The notes: a model not told the origin generated them from the sequence alone. DNA of 64,000 nt from CAVPCZ01 sp963779225 (GCA_963779225.1 CAVZWW010000003.1:1736001-1800000), one strand, 5' to 3'. Numbered from the stretch's first letter, positions 43,760-52,626 are shown. Numbers and translations are program-made.

Positions 43760-45238
43760 ATGAAGCGTCTCAATCTCCTTGCGTTCGATTTCGGGGCAAG
43801 CAGCGGACGGGCAATATCCGGTGCGTTTGACGGCACACGTCTGTCCCTGCAGACGGTGCACCAGTTCCCCAACGGCCCCGTCGCATCGTCCGGACACCTC
43901 TACTGGGACGTCCTCCGGTTCGTGAGTGAGATGCACGAAGGCATCCGCAAAGCGGTCCATCAACCCGGCGGCGGGCCTGTGGCGATGGGGATCGACACAT
44001 GGGGTGTCGACTTCGGTCTTCTGGATGGACAGGGAGAATTGCTGGGAAATCCGTACCACTATCGCGACCACCGCACAGAGGGGATGCCTGCGGAGGCGTT
44101 TCGGCGGATGCCGAGGGAGGCGATTTTCTCGCTGACCGGTGTTGCGTTTCAGCCATTCAATACCCTCTTTCAGTTGCTGGCGATGCGCGTTCAGAAACCC
44201 CGGATCCTGGAGCAGGCAACCGCGCTCCTGATGATGCCGGATCTGCTCGCGTATTTCCTCACCGGAGTCCGGGGAACCGAATACACCGATGCGAGCACGA
44301 CCCAGCTGCTCGATGCACGAACGCGTGACTGGAACAAGGACCTTCTGCGTGTAATGGACCTGCCGGAGTCGATCTTCGGTGAGATCCATGAACCGGGCAA
44401 AGTGCGCGGTCTTGTGAGCGACGTCACGATGGCAGAGACCGGTTGTGCGTCTATTCCTGTCATTGCCGTCGCCGGGCACGATACCGCTTCGGCAGTGGCC
44501 GCGGTGCCCCTGCCCGGCCCCCGCTCGGCCTATCTGAGCAGCGGCACCTGGTCGTTGCTGGGTGTCGAAGTGCCCTCACCCATGCTCGACCATCAGGTGA
44601 TGGACTGGAAATTCACGAATGAAGGGGGGGTGGGAGGCTCCTACCGGCTCCTGCGCAACGTGATGGGACTCTGGATCCTTCAGGAATGTATGAGGGAGTG
44701 GGATGCCGCCGGCAAAGGAACGAGCTACGAGGCGATCCTTGCCGCCGCCGCACAGGCATCGCCCCATGCTGCCTGCATCGATCCGGATGCCGAAGAGTTC
44801 TACGCTCCTGGGCCGATGGAACATCGTATACTGTCATACTGCCGGACCACCAACCAACCTGCGCCTGAAGGGCGGGGTGCGGTGGCACGCTGTATTCTCG
44901 AAAGTCTGGCGCTGAAGTACCGCTGGGCCGTAGAACGATTGGAGCGCCTCGTCGGATTTACGGTCAATGAGTTGGTAATTGTGGGAGGGGGAGCACGCAA
45001 TACCCTGTTGAATCAGTGGACGGCAAACGCGCTGCACAGGCCGGTGATTGCAGGTCCGTCTGAAGCAACTGCCGTGGGAAACCTCCTTGTTCAGCTGGGG
45101 GTCCTGGGAGAAGTCGGCGGCGTCTCGGACATGCGCAAGGTGGTGAATGCTTCGTTTCCGGGGATACGATATGTGCCCGGCGAATCGATACAATGGGATG
45201 AAGCGTACGGTCGGTTTTGCCGGGTGACCGGTAATTGA
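43760..45238 (+). CDS. rhaB: Rhamnulokinase
   Basis: A 492-residue FGGY-family kinase that matches rhamnulokinase. The N-terminal FDFGASSGR at residues 9-17, GIDTWGVDFGL near 75-85, YRDHRT, GHDTASAV, SSGTWSLLG and VVGGGARNT-like IVGGGARN are all characteristic. It phosphorylates L-rhamnulose to the 1-phosphate in rhamnose catabolism. The aldolase and isomerase are not in this window. It follows the transglycosylase gene by 38 bases, which is probably coincidental order. Fucose kinase is a less likely alternative, because the DTWGVDFGLLD and PYHYRD segments are typical of RhaB. Confidence 0.88.
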   Translation: MKRLNLLAFDFGASSGRAISGAFDGTRLSLQTVHQFPNGPVASSGHLYWDVLRFVSEMHEGIRKAVHQPGGGPVAMGIDTWGVDFGLLDGQGELLGNPYHYRDHRTEGMPAEAFRRMPREAIFSLTGVAFQPFNTLFQLLAMRVQKPRILEQATALLMMPDLLAYFLTGVRGTEYTDASTTQLLDARTRDWNKDLLRVMDLPESIFGEIHEPGKVRGLVSDVTMAETGCASIPVIAVAGHDTASAVAAVPLPGPRSAYLSSGTWSLLGVEVPSPMLDHQVMDWKFTNEGGVGGSYRLLRNVMGLWILQECMREWDAAGKGTSYEAILAAAAQASPHAACIDPDAEEFYAPGPMEHRILSYCRTTNQPAPEGRGAVARCILESLALKYRWAVERLERLVGFTVNELVIVGGGARNTLLNQWTANALHRPVIAGPSEATAVGNLLVQLGVLGEVGGVSDMRKVVNASFPGIRYVPGESIQWDEAYGRFCRVTGN

Positions 45239-45642
45239 CCCCGGTGAAAAGCAGAGCGGTGCCGTTGAGCAGAAAACAACAGATCGAACCTTAAGAGAAA
45301 TCCCGGGACGACCCGGCCTACCGTCCGGACTGAAGCACCGGCGGGAAGATGATAATCCTCTCGCTGACCGTCCTTCCCGCACCCGGCGGGAAGTCTGACC
45401 ATGACTTTGTGCCCGCCATAAGTCCGCTCCCGATCAGGAATCTGTTTCAACACGATTCGAACGGAATGTAATCTTAGCACGGGACACCCTGCGTGATGGA
45501 CGGGTATCCCTGCGACTGCACAGTATGTCTGCAGGAGGATTGCGCGAGCCGGGGCGTTCAGCTGTTGAGCGCCCCGGAATTGTGTTCCAGCCGGTACCCA
45601 TGTGTCCTCATGCTTCCCCGCACAGCGTTGAGAAGGGAGACG
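45239..45642. other. Intergenic region after rhaB
   Basis: About 400 bases without a convincing gene. The stem-loop at 45373-45393 lies within it and may end the rhaB transcript. Short frames in this stretch have no ribosome sites or recognizable products. Confidence 0.4.
45373..45393 (+). terminator. Hairpin downstream of rhaB
   Basis: A perfect eight-base stem CTTCCCGC/GCGGGAAG with loop ACCCG. A second GCGGGAAG about 35 bases upstream (near 45342) could pair with the same arm. There is no T-run, so the role as a terminator is uncertain. Confidence 0.4.
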
Positions 45643-45651
45643 TGCTATATT
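45643..45651 (+). promoter_or_regulatory. Extended -10 promoter of the small membrane protein gene
   Basis: TGCTATATT has the TGn extension before a good -10 hexamer (45646-45651). It lies 48 bases before the small ORF at 45699. A matching -35 is absent, as is common for extended -10 promoters. Confidence 0.4.
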
Positions 45652-45698
45652 GGGGGAGTCTGCTTAGACACGGGAAGTAATCACTCAGAGGGGGAGTC

Positions 45699-45818
45699 AT
45701 GGAATTGTTGACGCTCGGCGTAGTCGTCTTCGTGGGGTATGCAGTTGGTGTTTACCTGATCATCCGCACGGCGGCAATGATCCGCAGGAAAGAAGAGATG
45801 CTTTTCGAAAGAAAGTAG
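45699..45818 (+). CDS. 39-residue single-pass membrane protein
   Basis: A short ORF with a strong purine-rich ribosome site (GAGGGGGAG at 45688-45696 before ATG at 45699). It encodes 39 residues: a hydrophobic segment (about residues 3-22, LLTLGVVVFVGYAVGVYLII) and a charged tail rich in Arg, Lys and Glu (RRKEEMLFERK). The layout is typical of small bacterial membrane proteins that bind larger complexes. An extended -10 promoter lies upstream. No homologue is recognised. Real expression is plausible but unproven. Confidence 0.55.
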   Translation: MELLTLGVVVFVGYAVGVYLIIRTAAMIRRKEEMLFERK

Positions 45819-45903
45819 TCGCAAATTCTGCTAGCTGATACGGTTTTGGTCGGGCGCCGTGGTCACGCAAGCCGCCCTGTCGCGGTTTTAGGCTATGGTC
45901 CAG

Positions 45904-47661
45904 CTAGCGGGATACGGGCTGCCCTGGAAGGAGGCTGTTCGATTCCATGGCCGGCCACAAGAATTGCGGGACCTGGCCCCGGAGAGCTGCTTGTTCGTGC
46001 GCGAGTTTTTCGTATTCCTTTCTGCCGGCGTAGAATGATGCGGCAGCCCGGTGGGTTTCCACCCAGCCCCAGGTTCCGTCCACAAATCGTTCTGCGATCC
46101 GGCCGAGTGTGTCTGTGGAATCCACCGGGGGCACCATTCCCTGGTGCGAAGAAAAAGGCCAACCTGCGAGGAGAATGGCCGTCCGGCGTGCGGCGATTCT
46201 CTCATCCACTTCCGTGACCGGACGATCATTCCACAATGTTCCATCGGAGATAGTGTCATTCCGTGCCCATTCGAGCGGAGAGGCGAAGAGGGCGCGGCGC
46301 CGCATCACCGCGGCGTATTCTCCGGCCATCAAGAAATATCCCCTGCTGGTCGGGTGGACGTGCTCCAGCACAAGTTCGTTCCCGATCAATGAATCCGGGG
46401 AATGGGCCATGAACAGGTTTTCCATATCAGCAACTCCAACCGTGGTGCTGTCTTCCATTTCCGCGATCAGGTGGTTGAAATCTCCGCTCGTGCGGAACCG
46501 TAACTGATCAAAGTCTCGCGCCTTGGTGTATTCCCGACGGGCTTCGATCCTGCGACCTGAGACATCCAGACAGCAGGCGATGGCAAATCGTGTTCCTGCG
46601 TGCAGGGAGTCGAGCGCTGCCGCCACCCTGAAATTCTCCACCGCTGTCTCCCAATCGCGACTCTTGACAGCGGCTTCTCCCGCCGCGATTGCAGCATCAA
46701 TTCTCTGGCGGGTCTCAGGCGGCAGGTCTCCGGGTCTCCGGGACACAAACGGCGGAAACCCCCGCAGGTTGGAAACCTGTGATGAAAGGATGAGCGGGAC
46801 ACCATTTTCCCGGCAGACTCCCCGCAGATCATCCAGATTCGCCTCAAAGGTGTATTTGCCAGCTCTGTAAGTCTGACTCCCGTAGGGAATATTTGCGTCG
46901 CGGGCGAGTGACTCCATTGTGATACTCTGTTTACTGGACCCCGGGGTGTCGCTAATGAATGCATGCAGTGCCTCGTATCCCTGGCGAAAGAGCAGGAAGA
47001 CACGGCAGTGGATGAGACGGAGAGAGAGATTGGTGAGGAAACGTCCGCCCAACACTTTCTCCCGGGATGCCACGCCCAGAGCGCCGTAGAACTCGTTATG
47101 GCCATCATAGACAATCAGGAGATCCGGTTCGTAATCGACAAGTTCTCGGGCCATGTCCAGGACCGTGAAGCTGTTGGTTGCGGTCAGTCCCAGGTTGATC
47201 ACTTCGAACTTCCCGGCCGGGAACGTGCGGCGCAAGCGCTCGCGGAGAAATGTGGAAAACGAACCGTTGTACCAGTACGGGTATCCCGCGGTGGTTGAGC
47301 CGCCCAGACAAAAAATCCTGTATGTCCCCGGTGGCTTTGGCGAGATGAAGTAGTCCGCCGAAGTCGTGGTATTCGATTCGGCCCGGGAAAAATAGCGAAG
47401 TTTCACTTGCGGGTTCAGGACATGGTATGTTGTTCCGGCAACTTCTTCGGTCCTGAAGAGCGAAAGATCGGGGCCATAGTGAACAAGCCGGAGGATCAGC
47501 TCGAGTGCTGTAAATGCGAGGACGGGGAGTAGGAGCGTGATGACGGCGAAAATACGTCTCTTCCGGGGGGGGAGTGGCGCTGTGGAACACTTGCCGGAGG
47601 CGCCGGCATCGTCGGGATGACTGGCAATCTGTGGTTTTCTTGGAGGGAGCTGCTTCACCAT
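45904..47661 (-). CDS. Membrane-anchored SGNH/GDSL hydrolase with TPR-like insert
   Basis: A 585-residue protein. An N-terminal membrane helix (about 38-60) is followed by an SGNH hydrolase domain with block I Ser122 in LGGSTTAG, block III YDGHNEFYG near 192, and the C-terminal His in HVHPTSRGY near 440. A TPR-like helical insert (about 320-385, AAVKSRDWETAVENFRVAAALDS) sits between them. The family includes esterases that act on cell-envelope carbohydrates. The ATG at 47661 and a GTG at 47667 are both possible starts; the ATG was taken. The substrate is unknown; the periplasmic placement suggests polysaccharide O-acyl work. Confidence 0.78.
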   Translation of the reverse strand: MVKQLPPRKPQIASHPDDAGASGKCSTAPLPPRKRRIFAVITLLLPVLAFTALELILRLVHYGPDLSLFRTEEVAGTTYHVLNPQVKLRYFSRAESNTTTSADYFISPKPPGTYRIFCLGGSTTAGYPYWYNGSFSTFLRERLRRTFPAGKFEVINLGLTATNSFTVLDMARELVDYEPDLLIVYDGHNEFYGALGVASREKVLGGRFLTNLSLRLIHCRVFLLFRQGYEALHAFISDTPGSSKQSITMESLARDANIPYGSQTYRAGKYTFEANLDDLRGVCRENGVPLILSSQVSNLRGFPPFVSRRPGDLPPETRQRIDAAIAAGEAAVKSRDWETAVENFRVAAALDSLHAGTRFAIACCLDVSGRRIEARREYTKARDFDQLRFRTSGDFNHLIAEMEDSTTVGVADMENLFMAHSPDSLIGNELVLEHVHPTSRGYFLMAGEYAAVMRRRALFASPLEWARNDTISDGTLWNDRPVTEVDERIAARRTAILLAGWPFSSHQGMVPPVDSTDTLGRIAERFVDGTWGWVETHRAAASFYAGRKEYEKLAHEQAALRGQVPQFLWPAMESNSLLPGQPVSR

Positions 47662-47984
47662 TGGCACCGGCAGGGGAACAGTGACGGTTCAGAAGACAAT
47701 CTACGGAAAGATCAGCCGTCTAGCAAATTTACCCGGTCCGGTGGATTACGGCGTCACCGTTCAGCGCGCAACAATTCAGTTGCTGACCCCCTTCCAGCCG
47801 GCCAGCCGGGCCCAGAGCCACCAGGCGGCGTACGCTTTCCGGTTTGCGTTCAGGGGTTATGTAATGTTTGCCGTTCGCAGAAGATCTGACAGGGATGAGC
47901 CGTTTGTGGCGCCGGGCTTCGTGGTGCAGGCCAATCCTCGTCGTTGCGGGAGATGCCAGGAACGGGCGAGGGAAGTCCTGCTGG
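47662..47984. other. Gap between the Mut7-C and SGNH genes
   Basis: About 320 bases between two minus-strand genes. It must hold the promoter of the SGNH gene, but no clean -35/-10 pair was found. No gene is seen. Confidence 0.4.
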
Positions 47985-48755
47985 TCAGATCGGTGTTGGA
48001 CGAGGGAGCTGTAAGTGGAGATGTGGCAGACTGTCAATGAACTGTTTCATCCGGTTGTAATGGGAGCCTCTCCAGTAGACGCGGTCACAGGCCGGGCAAC
48101 GCTGGAAGTCATTGAACACAGCTTCCACTTGTGGTGGAATGCACAACAATATTTCTTCTTTGCATATCGCATGCAGGAGTGTGTTGCATTCCATACAGCG
48201 GGTGAAGGGGGAGACGACGCCGTAGAGATCGAAACGGTCCAGGACCTCGATGAGTTGCAGCCGTGGATCGTCTCCCCGCACGCAGTATTGTCGCGTAATC
48301 TCCTCCCGTCGCAGGAGCCGTCGATCTCTGCTAAGCAGCGCCCGTTCCTCTTCCCTGGATTGCATGATGAGAGCGTCGTCGTCGGCGTCCTTGTCGAATG
48401 CCGAGTCGAACCCGAGCATACGGAGATAGTGTGCCAGTTTACCGAGATGAACGTCGAGCACGAAGCGGGGTGTTCGGAGGGGTCTGGCCCTCACCTTTGT
48501 GACGTTCGCAATGTCGAACGACTCGAATACCGGATACACACTCAAGTAGTCTCCGTCGTGCAACTCGCGGGTCAGTCCGGCGGATTCGCCGTTGACAAGA
48601 ACCAGGTCTATCTGGTTCGTGGGGACTACCAGTGATTCCACGGCATTTGCTACAGTCGCGCCTGGTTTCACCGGATGGATGAAAGGGATCTGTCGCCGGG
48701 TGCGGGGGAGATGATCATTCAGCTCAGCGTAGAACCGGAAGGAAACCTGAGGCAT
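47985..48755 (-). CDS. Mut7-C RNase-like protein with N-terminal ubiquitin-like domain
   Basis: A 256-residue protein. The N-terminal 80 residues look like the ubiquitin/MoaD-type domain that precedes Mut7-C (LVLVNGESAGLTRELHDGDYLSVYPVF). The following Mut7-C RNase-like, PIN-type region starts FVLDVHLGKLAHYLRMLG near residue 102 and has LLSRDRRLLRR near 145. A zinc ribbon with CMEC and CPAC closes the domain. Relatives are predicted RNases. The start at 48755 was chosen to match the family N-terminus rather than the longer frame from 48890. It lies downstream of two tRNA genes on the same strand, which is notable but may be coincidence. Confidence 0.85.
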   Translation of the reverse strand: MPQVSFRFYAELNDHLPRTRRQIPFIHPVKPGATVANAVESLVVPTNQIDLVLVNGESAGLTRELHDGDYLSVYPVFESFDIANVTKVRARPLRTPRFVLDVHLGKLAHYLRMLGFDSAFDKDADDDALIMQSREEERALLSRDRRLLRREEITRQYCVRGDDPRLQLIEVLDRFDLYGVVSPFTRCMECNTLLHAICKEEILLCIPPQVEAVFNDFQRCPACDRVYWRGSHYNRMKQFIDSLPHLHLQLPRPTPI

Positions 48756-48910
48756 ACAACACCTTTGGGTGCCCGAAAAAGTCCCTGACGCCACCCTGCC
48801 GGGAGCTGCCGCGGCACTGAGCCCATCCGATATGTCGGGTGTGTGTGGGCCGGCGCATTGCAGCTCCATCTTGCGCGGATCGGCACGCACGCCGATGAAA
48901 TAAAATGCAG

Positions 48911-48937
48911 ATCCCGCCGGGAGGGGGCGGGATTTTT
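48911..48937. terminator. Hairpin between the tRNA genes and the Mut7-C gene
   Basis: A perfect eight-base stem ATCCCGCC/GGCGGGAT with loop GGGAGGG. TTTT follows directly on the plus strand, the classical intrinsic form for plus-strand transcription, although no plus-strand gene ends here. On the minus strand it lies after tRNA-Glu and is followed by a weaker CTGCATTTTA, so it could end the tRNA transcript. Confidence 0.55.
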
Positions 48938-49000
48938 AGGGCGACCGGCAGCCACTCTTTCCCCGCTCCGCGGGTACTTCAGGGTGTGTCCGAGTCGAAG

Positions 49001-49073
49001 TAGCCTTAACGGGAATCGAACCCGTATTTCGGCCTTGAGAGGGCCGCGTCCTAGACCGTTAGACGATAAGGCC
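49001..49073 (-). tRNA. tRNA-Glu (CTC)
   Basis: The minus strand folds into a full cloverleaf. The acceptor stem is GGCCTTA paired with TAAGGCT (one G-T closing pair), the anticodon arm has loop CTCTCAA giving anticodon CTC at 49037-49039, and the T-arm contains GGTTCGATT. The D-arm TCGTCTAACGG and the GGACGCGGCC stem are typical of bacterial tRNA-Glu. CCA is not encoded. It follows tRNA-Gln on the same strand, 51 bases away. Confidence 0.92.
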
Positions 49074-49124
49074 GGGTGGAGCGTGAATCGAGAACTTATC
49101 AATCGGGCCTGCACATACCCGATG

Positions 49125-49195
49125 CTGCCCCGCAAGGATTCGAACCTCGATAAGCAGATCCAGAGTCTGCTGTCTTGCCATTAGACGACGGGGCA
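49125..49195 (-). tRNA. tRNA-Gln (CTG)
   Basis: The minus strand folds into a cloverleaf with acceptor TGCCCCG/CGGGGCA, anticodon loop CTCTGGA with anticodon CTG at 49161-49163, and T-arm GGTTCGAAT. The discriminator base is G and CCA is not encoded. It is the first of two tandem tRNA genes and is preceded by a near-consensus promoter. Confidence 0.92.
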
Positions 49196-49213
49196 ATCGT
49201 TCAAAGCACACCC

Positions 49214-49242
49214 AAAATACGCAATTCCCGTGAAAGTGTCAA
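49214..49242 (-). promoter_or_regulatory. Promoter of the tRNA-Gln/tRNA-Glu pair
   Basis: On the minus strand TTGACA (49237-49242) and TATTTT (49214-49219) are separated by exactly 17 bases. The predicted start falls about 12 bases before tRNA-Gln. This is the clearest sigma-70-like promoter in the window. Confidence 0.75.
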
Positions 49243-49792
49243 CGTCCTCTGACCCTCCAAGAACCTCTTTTCGTGAGCATTTGTCTACAATTCTGTCAAC
49301 AGTTCTGGCAGATGGTTCCGTTGGTGCGTGACCGAAAGAGTTCGGTGAATTCACTCAGACGGAGAGGTTCCAACTTGACCGATCACTCAGACTCGAACGA
49401 CTTGAGGAATACTTTCTACTATGAACAAGGTATCGGCTATCCAGTTATGCTACAACTGGAATCGGTGCGGAATGGTAGAAAGTGTGTTGAGATGTGAGTG
49501 GCGATACAACCCGACACGTGCCAAACCCACCACGGGCGAATGCCCTCATCAGTTTTTGCACAGCAAGAGGAAAGATGTGGAAAACCTCATAAACAGAGGG
49601 GTATTGTCGATTGTGCTTGACTCCCGTTAAGAGGGGAGTTACATTTTCACCACACACATTGCGCGCTCTGATTCGAAGTAGAGTCAGTGTGCCGCCGAGT
49701 GTTACTGCGATACCTTCCTACCCGACGACCCACCGACACCTGCTCGTCAGCACAGAGAAACTCAACGAGCGCCGCCTTCCAAGGAGGAAAAG
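49243..49792. other. A/T-rich gap between tRNA genes and the repeat protein
   Basis: About 550 bases, visibly richer in A and T than most of the window. Beyond the tRNA promoter at its left and a promoter at 49617-49645 I see no gene; the short frames here lack ribosome sites and family features. Confidence 0.5.
49617..49645 (+). promoter_or_regulatory. Promoter upstream of the 29-residue-repeat protein
   Basis: TTGACT at 49617-49622 and TACATT at 49640-49645 have a 17-base spacer. ACTCCC and GGGAGT (49620-49625 and 49634-49639) form an inverted repeat inside it and may be an operator. It lies about 147 bases before the ATG. Confidence 0.55.
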
Positions 49793-51421
49793 ATGAGAAC
49801 CGAATCCATCTGCCTCTCACTCGTTATTGTTCTGCTTTGTCCTTATGCGTCTTCTCAGTTGGTTCAAACGAACAGTCTCCCAAACCGACAAATTGCGCAC
49901 CCTTCCGACCCGCGCATGAATGTCAGCCGAGAAACCGCTGACGAATTGTCGGGATCGCCCTCGAATCATAGATTGCAGACCGATGTCAATCTTGGGTTTG
50001 ACACCTTTCGAGGGGAGGGTCCATCGACTCCTCGCCCCAATGACAGACTCATATCCAACGGGATTCAAAGAAGTCTGAAATCCACCTGTGGGATTTCGTC
50101 CCTTCAATCACAATTCTACGTCATTGACACGGCAATTGTCCGGGGGAACGACACGACGAGGCATTTGTACTCTTTCAACGCGAACGCAATGAGAACTTCC
50201 GATTTGACCCAGAAGTGGAAAGACAACGCATGGGTGGATACTTTGCGCCACACCAATACCTATGATGCAAGCGGTAATATGCTCACAGATTTGCACGAGT
50301 ATTGGGGGAACGGTCAGTGGGTGGACTCTTATCGATATGCATACACCTATGATGCAAACAACAATATGGTCACATTGTTTCTCGACTATTGGGAGAACGG
50401 TCAGTGGGTGAATTCTTGGCGAGATACATACACGTACGATGCAAGCAACAATATGCTCACGGCTTTGCATGAAAGAGGGTCGATCCTTCTTCTTCATACG
50501 TACACCTATGATGCACAAGGTAATATGCTCACGGATTGGTTCGAGCGGTGGGACCACGGTTGGTTGGTGACGTCTTATCACATGACGTACACCTATGATG
50601 CAAACAACAATATGCTTACAGAGTTGTACGAGCGGTGGGAGAACGGTCAGTGGGAGATTGCTGCTCGTTATGCGTATAAGTATGATGCAAGTAATAATAT
50701 GCTCACAGAGTTGTACGAGCGGTGGGAGAACGGTCAGTGGGTGAACTCTTGGCGCTATACATACACGTATGATGCAAACAACAATATGCTCACATACTGG
50801 TTCGAAGTGTGGGAGAACGGTCAGTGGGTGAATCGTTGGCGCTATACGTACACCTATGATGCAAACAACAATATGGTCACAGAGCTTGAAGAGCAGTGGG
50901 AAAACGGTCAATGGGAGAAGGAGTTGCGCGACACATACACCTATGATGCGAATGGGAACTTGACATCTCTATGGCACCACGAATGGCTAAATTCAACATG
51001 GACACCCCGCGTGGGCTTCTGGCCCGACATGTTCTATGAGGGTCTATATTGGACGGACAGCGCAGGCAACCGCTATACCTTTTGGGAGTTCTACAATGTC
51101 ACTCTTGCACACAAACTCATAGTCACAGGGATGTCGTCTGGAAGTGGGAACGTGCCTGGTAACTATTCCTTGTCGCAGAACTACCCCAACCCCTTCAACC
51201 CGAGCACGACCATCACGTACGAATTGCCGAAGTCCTCGGAAGTCAGATTGAGTGTCTACGACATGCTCGGTCGTGAAGTGTCGGTGTTGGTGAATGAGAG
51301 GAGCGAGGCAGGAGTTCACGATGTCACGTGTGACGGGTCTGGTCTCGCAAGTGGTGTGTACTTCTACCGATTAGAGGCGGGAGATTTTGTGCAATCGAAG
51401 AAACTCATAATTCTCAAGTAA
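49793..51421 (+). CDS. Secreted protein with nine YDAnnN repeats and type IX-type tail
   Basis: A 542-residue protein with a signal peptide (cleavage near YASS at about 20) and a good AAGGAGGA site before its ATG. Residues about 150-400 are a run of nine units, mostly 29 residues, built on YTYDANNNMLT followed by WENGQW. They resemble RHS/YD repeats in their YD core but have a different period. The C-terminal 80 residues are a type IX-like sorting domain with NYPNPFNPSTT. The DNA is A/T-richer than most of the window. It is probably a surface or adhesin-like protein; binding partner unknown. Confidence 0.85.
   Translation: MRTESICLSLVIVLLCPYASSQLVQTNSLPNRQIAHPSDPRMNVSRETADELSGSPSNHRLQTDVNLGFDTFRGEGPSTPRPNDRLISNGIQRSLKSTCGISSLQSQFYVIDTAIVRGNDTTRHLYSFNANAMRTSDLTQKWKDNAWVDTLRHTNTYDASGNMLTDLHEYWGNGQWVDSYRYAYTYDANNNMVTLFLDYWENGQWVNSWRDTYTYDASNNMLTALHERGSILLLHTYTYDAQGNMLTDWFERWDHGWLVTSYHMTYTYDANNNMLTELYERWENGQWEIAARYAYKYDASNNMLTELYERWENGQWVNSWRYTYTYDANNNMLTYWFEVWENGQWVNRWRYTYTYDANNNMVTELEEQWENGQWEKELRDTYTYDANGNLTSLWHHEWLNSTWTPRVGFWPDMFYEGLYWTDSAGNRYTFWEFYNVTLAHKLIVTGMSSGSGNVPGNYSLSQNYPNPFNPSTTITYELPKSSEVRLSVYDMLGREVSVLVNERSEAGVHDVTCDGSGLASGVYFYRLEAGDFVQSKKLIILK
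50235..50990. repeat. Tandem 87-base coding repeats
   Basis: Nine units, mostly of 87 bases, each encoding YDAnnN(M/L)T. Copies vary; one unit near 50440-50515 is shortened by 15 bases. A 34-base block starting GAGTTGTACG is identical at 50621-50654 and 50708-50741, exactly 87 bases apart, which points to recent duplication. Confidence 0.85.
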
Positions 51422-52018
51422 CGCGACACGGGAGAAACCAGTCCACAGCGTCCTTCAGTATCCTTTGACTCAGGTCGCTGAATCCCGGAGCAGCAATGGT
51501 GTGGGATTCGTAGATACACTTCTACCCTGGTTTTTGTCCGGGGGAGTGGACAGATCTTGTAGTGTTCGGCTGCGTGTGGTTTTCTTTCTTGGGGATATTA
51601 TGCCAAGCTCTAACGCAACTGAGGACATAAAGGGCAACAACAATACCAGTTACAACGGGGGCAGACATATAGCTCCATCATTGTGGCGAGAAATCGGAAA
51701 AACAAACCCCAAATGGGCGTTTTCCGTTCTAGAAGGACGATAATGATAACGAATCCCGAGATCATTGTCAAGTTGGGCTTGCGGATGACTTCGTCAGCCA
51801 TTGAGCCGCTGCTCTGGGCCCCGTTCTACCGCTCCAGCGCCCAGCCCGATAGCCCTCTGGCGAGCAAGCCTCAAGGCCCAATGATGCTCTCTTGGCCGAA
51901 AGCTCAATGGCTCCATGCAGCAGTCGGCGATTCCGTCACGTCACCGGCGCGACGATCTTCTACCTGGTGGCTGAAGTTCTCACCCATGCCAGGATACTGG
52001 CTCATGAAGGAGGATGAT
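51422..52018. other. Gap with an 11-base inverted repeat
   Basis: About 600 bases between the repeat protein and the SnoaL-like gene. AGCCATTGAGC (51796-51806) and its reverse complement GCTCAATGGCT (51902-51912) are 95 bases apart. An open frame runs in from 51683 but has no family features before 52019. I see no real gene. Confidence 0.5.
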
Positions 52019-52444
52019 ATGATTGGAGCACTTGTTGCCAAAAAAGCAATTGCTGGCTCTTTCAAGGCTCTGGACCAACATGATTTGACGAAGTTCATGT
52101 CGGCCTGGGGCGATGACGGAGTGTTTATCTACCCTGGCGACATCGGCGCGAGCGGGACTTTCAAGGGAAAGAGTGCTGTCGAGGGCTGGTTTCAGAGTTT
52201 CTTTGACCAATTTCCAGGGATCAAGTTCGATGTCCAAGATATATGCGTCCGGAACATATTCGCGATAACAGGAACCAATCTGGTAACTGTGCACTGGGAT
52301 ATTCAACTCACGAACCGAAGCGGAAGGGTAGGGCAGAACAGCGGCGTGACGGTCATCAGCATAAAGGGAGGAAGGGTGGTCGTGGCAAGAGACTACATCT
52401 TTGACCTGGGTGAGAATTTCAGACGCAATTGGGGGACAGCATAG
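52019..52444 (+). CDS. SnoaL/NTF2-like fold protein
   Basis: A 141-residue protein with a perfect AGGAGG five bases before the ATG at 52019; the longer open frame from 51683 is rejected. The pattern KALDQHDLTKFMSAWGDDGVFIYPG, then GKSAVEGWFQSFFDQFPG, followed by beta-strands TGTNLVTVHWDIQLTNRSG, is the SnoaL-like/NTF2 cone fold, used by isomerases, hydrolases and limonene-epoxide-type enzymes, and also by non-enzymatic proteins. No catalytic residues can be assigned from the sequence. Cytoplasmic. It lies in the A/T-rich segment and may have arrived with it. Confidence 0.75.
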   Translation: MIGALVAKKAIAGSFKALDQHDLTKFMSAWGDDGVFIYPGDIGASGTFKGKSAVEGWFQSFFDQFPGIKFDVQDICVRNIFAITGTNLVTVHWDIQLTNRSGRVGQNSGVTVISIKGGRVVVARDYIFDLGENFRRNWGTA

Positions 52445-52597
52445 GAGATCATCAAAAACTGCACATCGCCCCAGTGTCCCGAATCATCCCCACGACGAGC
52501 GGAAGATGCCCGGGGATTCCAGGGAAAAGGGGGATACACCTCACCCGGAAACGAAGAAGAGAGTGTTTGAATAGCAGATCGCGAGATTTGTTCCTCC

Positions 52598-52626
52598 TTG
52601 ACTTTCACGTTCAAACGCGCTAAGTT
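52598..52626 (+). promoter_or_regulatory. Promoter of the OmpA-family gene
   Basis: TTGACT at 52598-52603 and TAAGTT at 52621-52626 with a 17-base spacer, 36 bases before the ATG at 52663. Confidence 0.55.

Noticed and set aside
49001..49195. tRNA genes as an attachment site with a right-hand island
   Set aside because: Both tRNAs point left, so integration at their 3-prime ends would place an island on the left, and no duplicated tRNA end or integrase was found.
49421..49630. 69-codon open frame in the A/T-rich gap
   Set aside because: No ribosome site, no hydrophobic or domain pattern, and a promoter falls across its end.
50108..50911. Minus-strand open frame of 267 codons opposite the repeat protein
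   Set aside because: It only mirrors the tandem repeats; it has no start signal, and the plus strand has a signal peptide and sorting tail.
50235..50990. Regular repeats considered as a CRISPR array
   Set aside because: The period is 87 bases, copies keep a coding frame, and there are no unique spacers between identical short repeats.
51683..52018. N-terminal extension of the SnoaL-like protein
   Set aside because: A perfect ribosome site precedes 52019, and the upstream residues are low-quality and unlike the fold.
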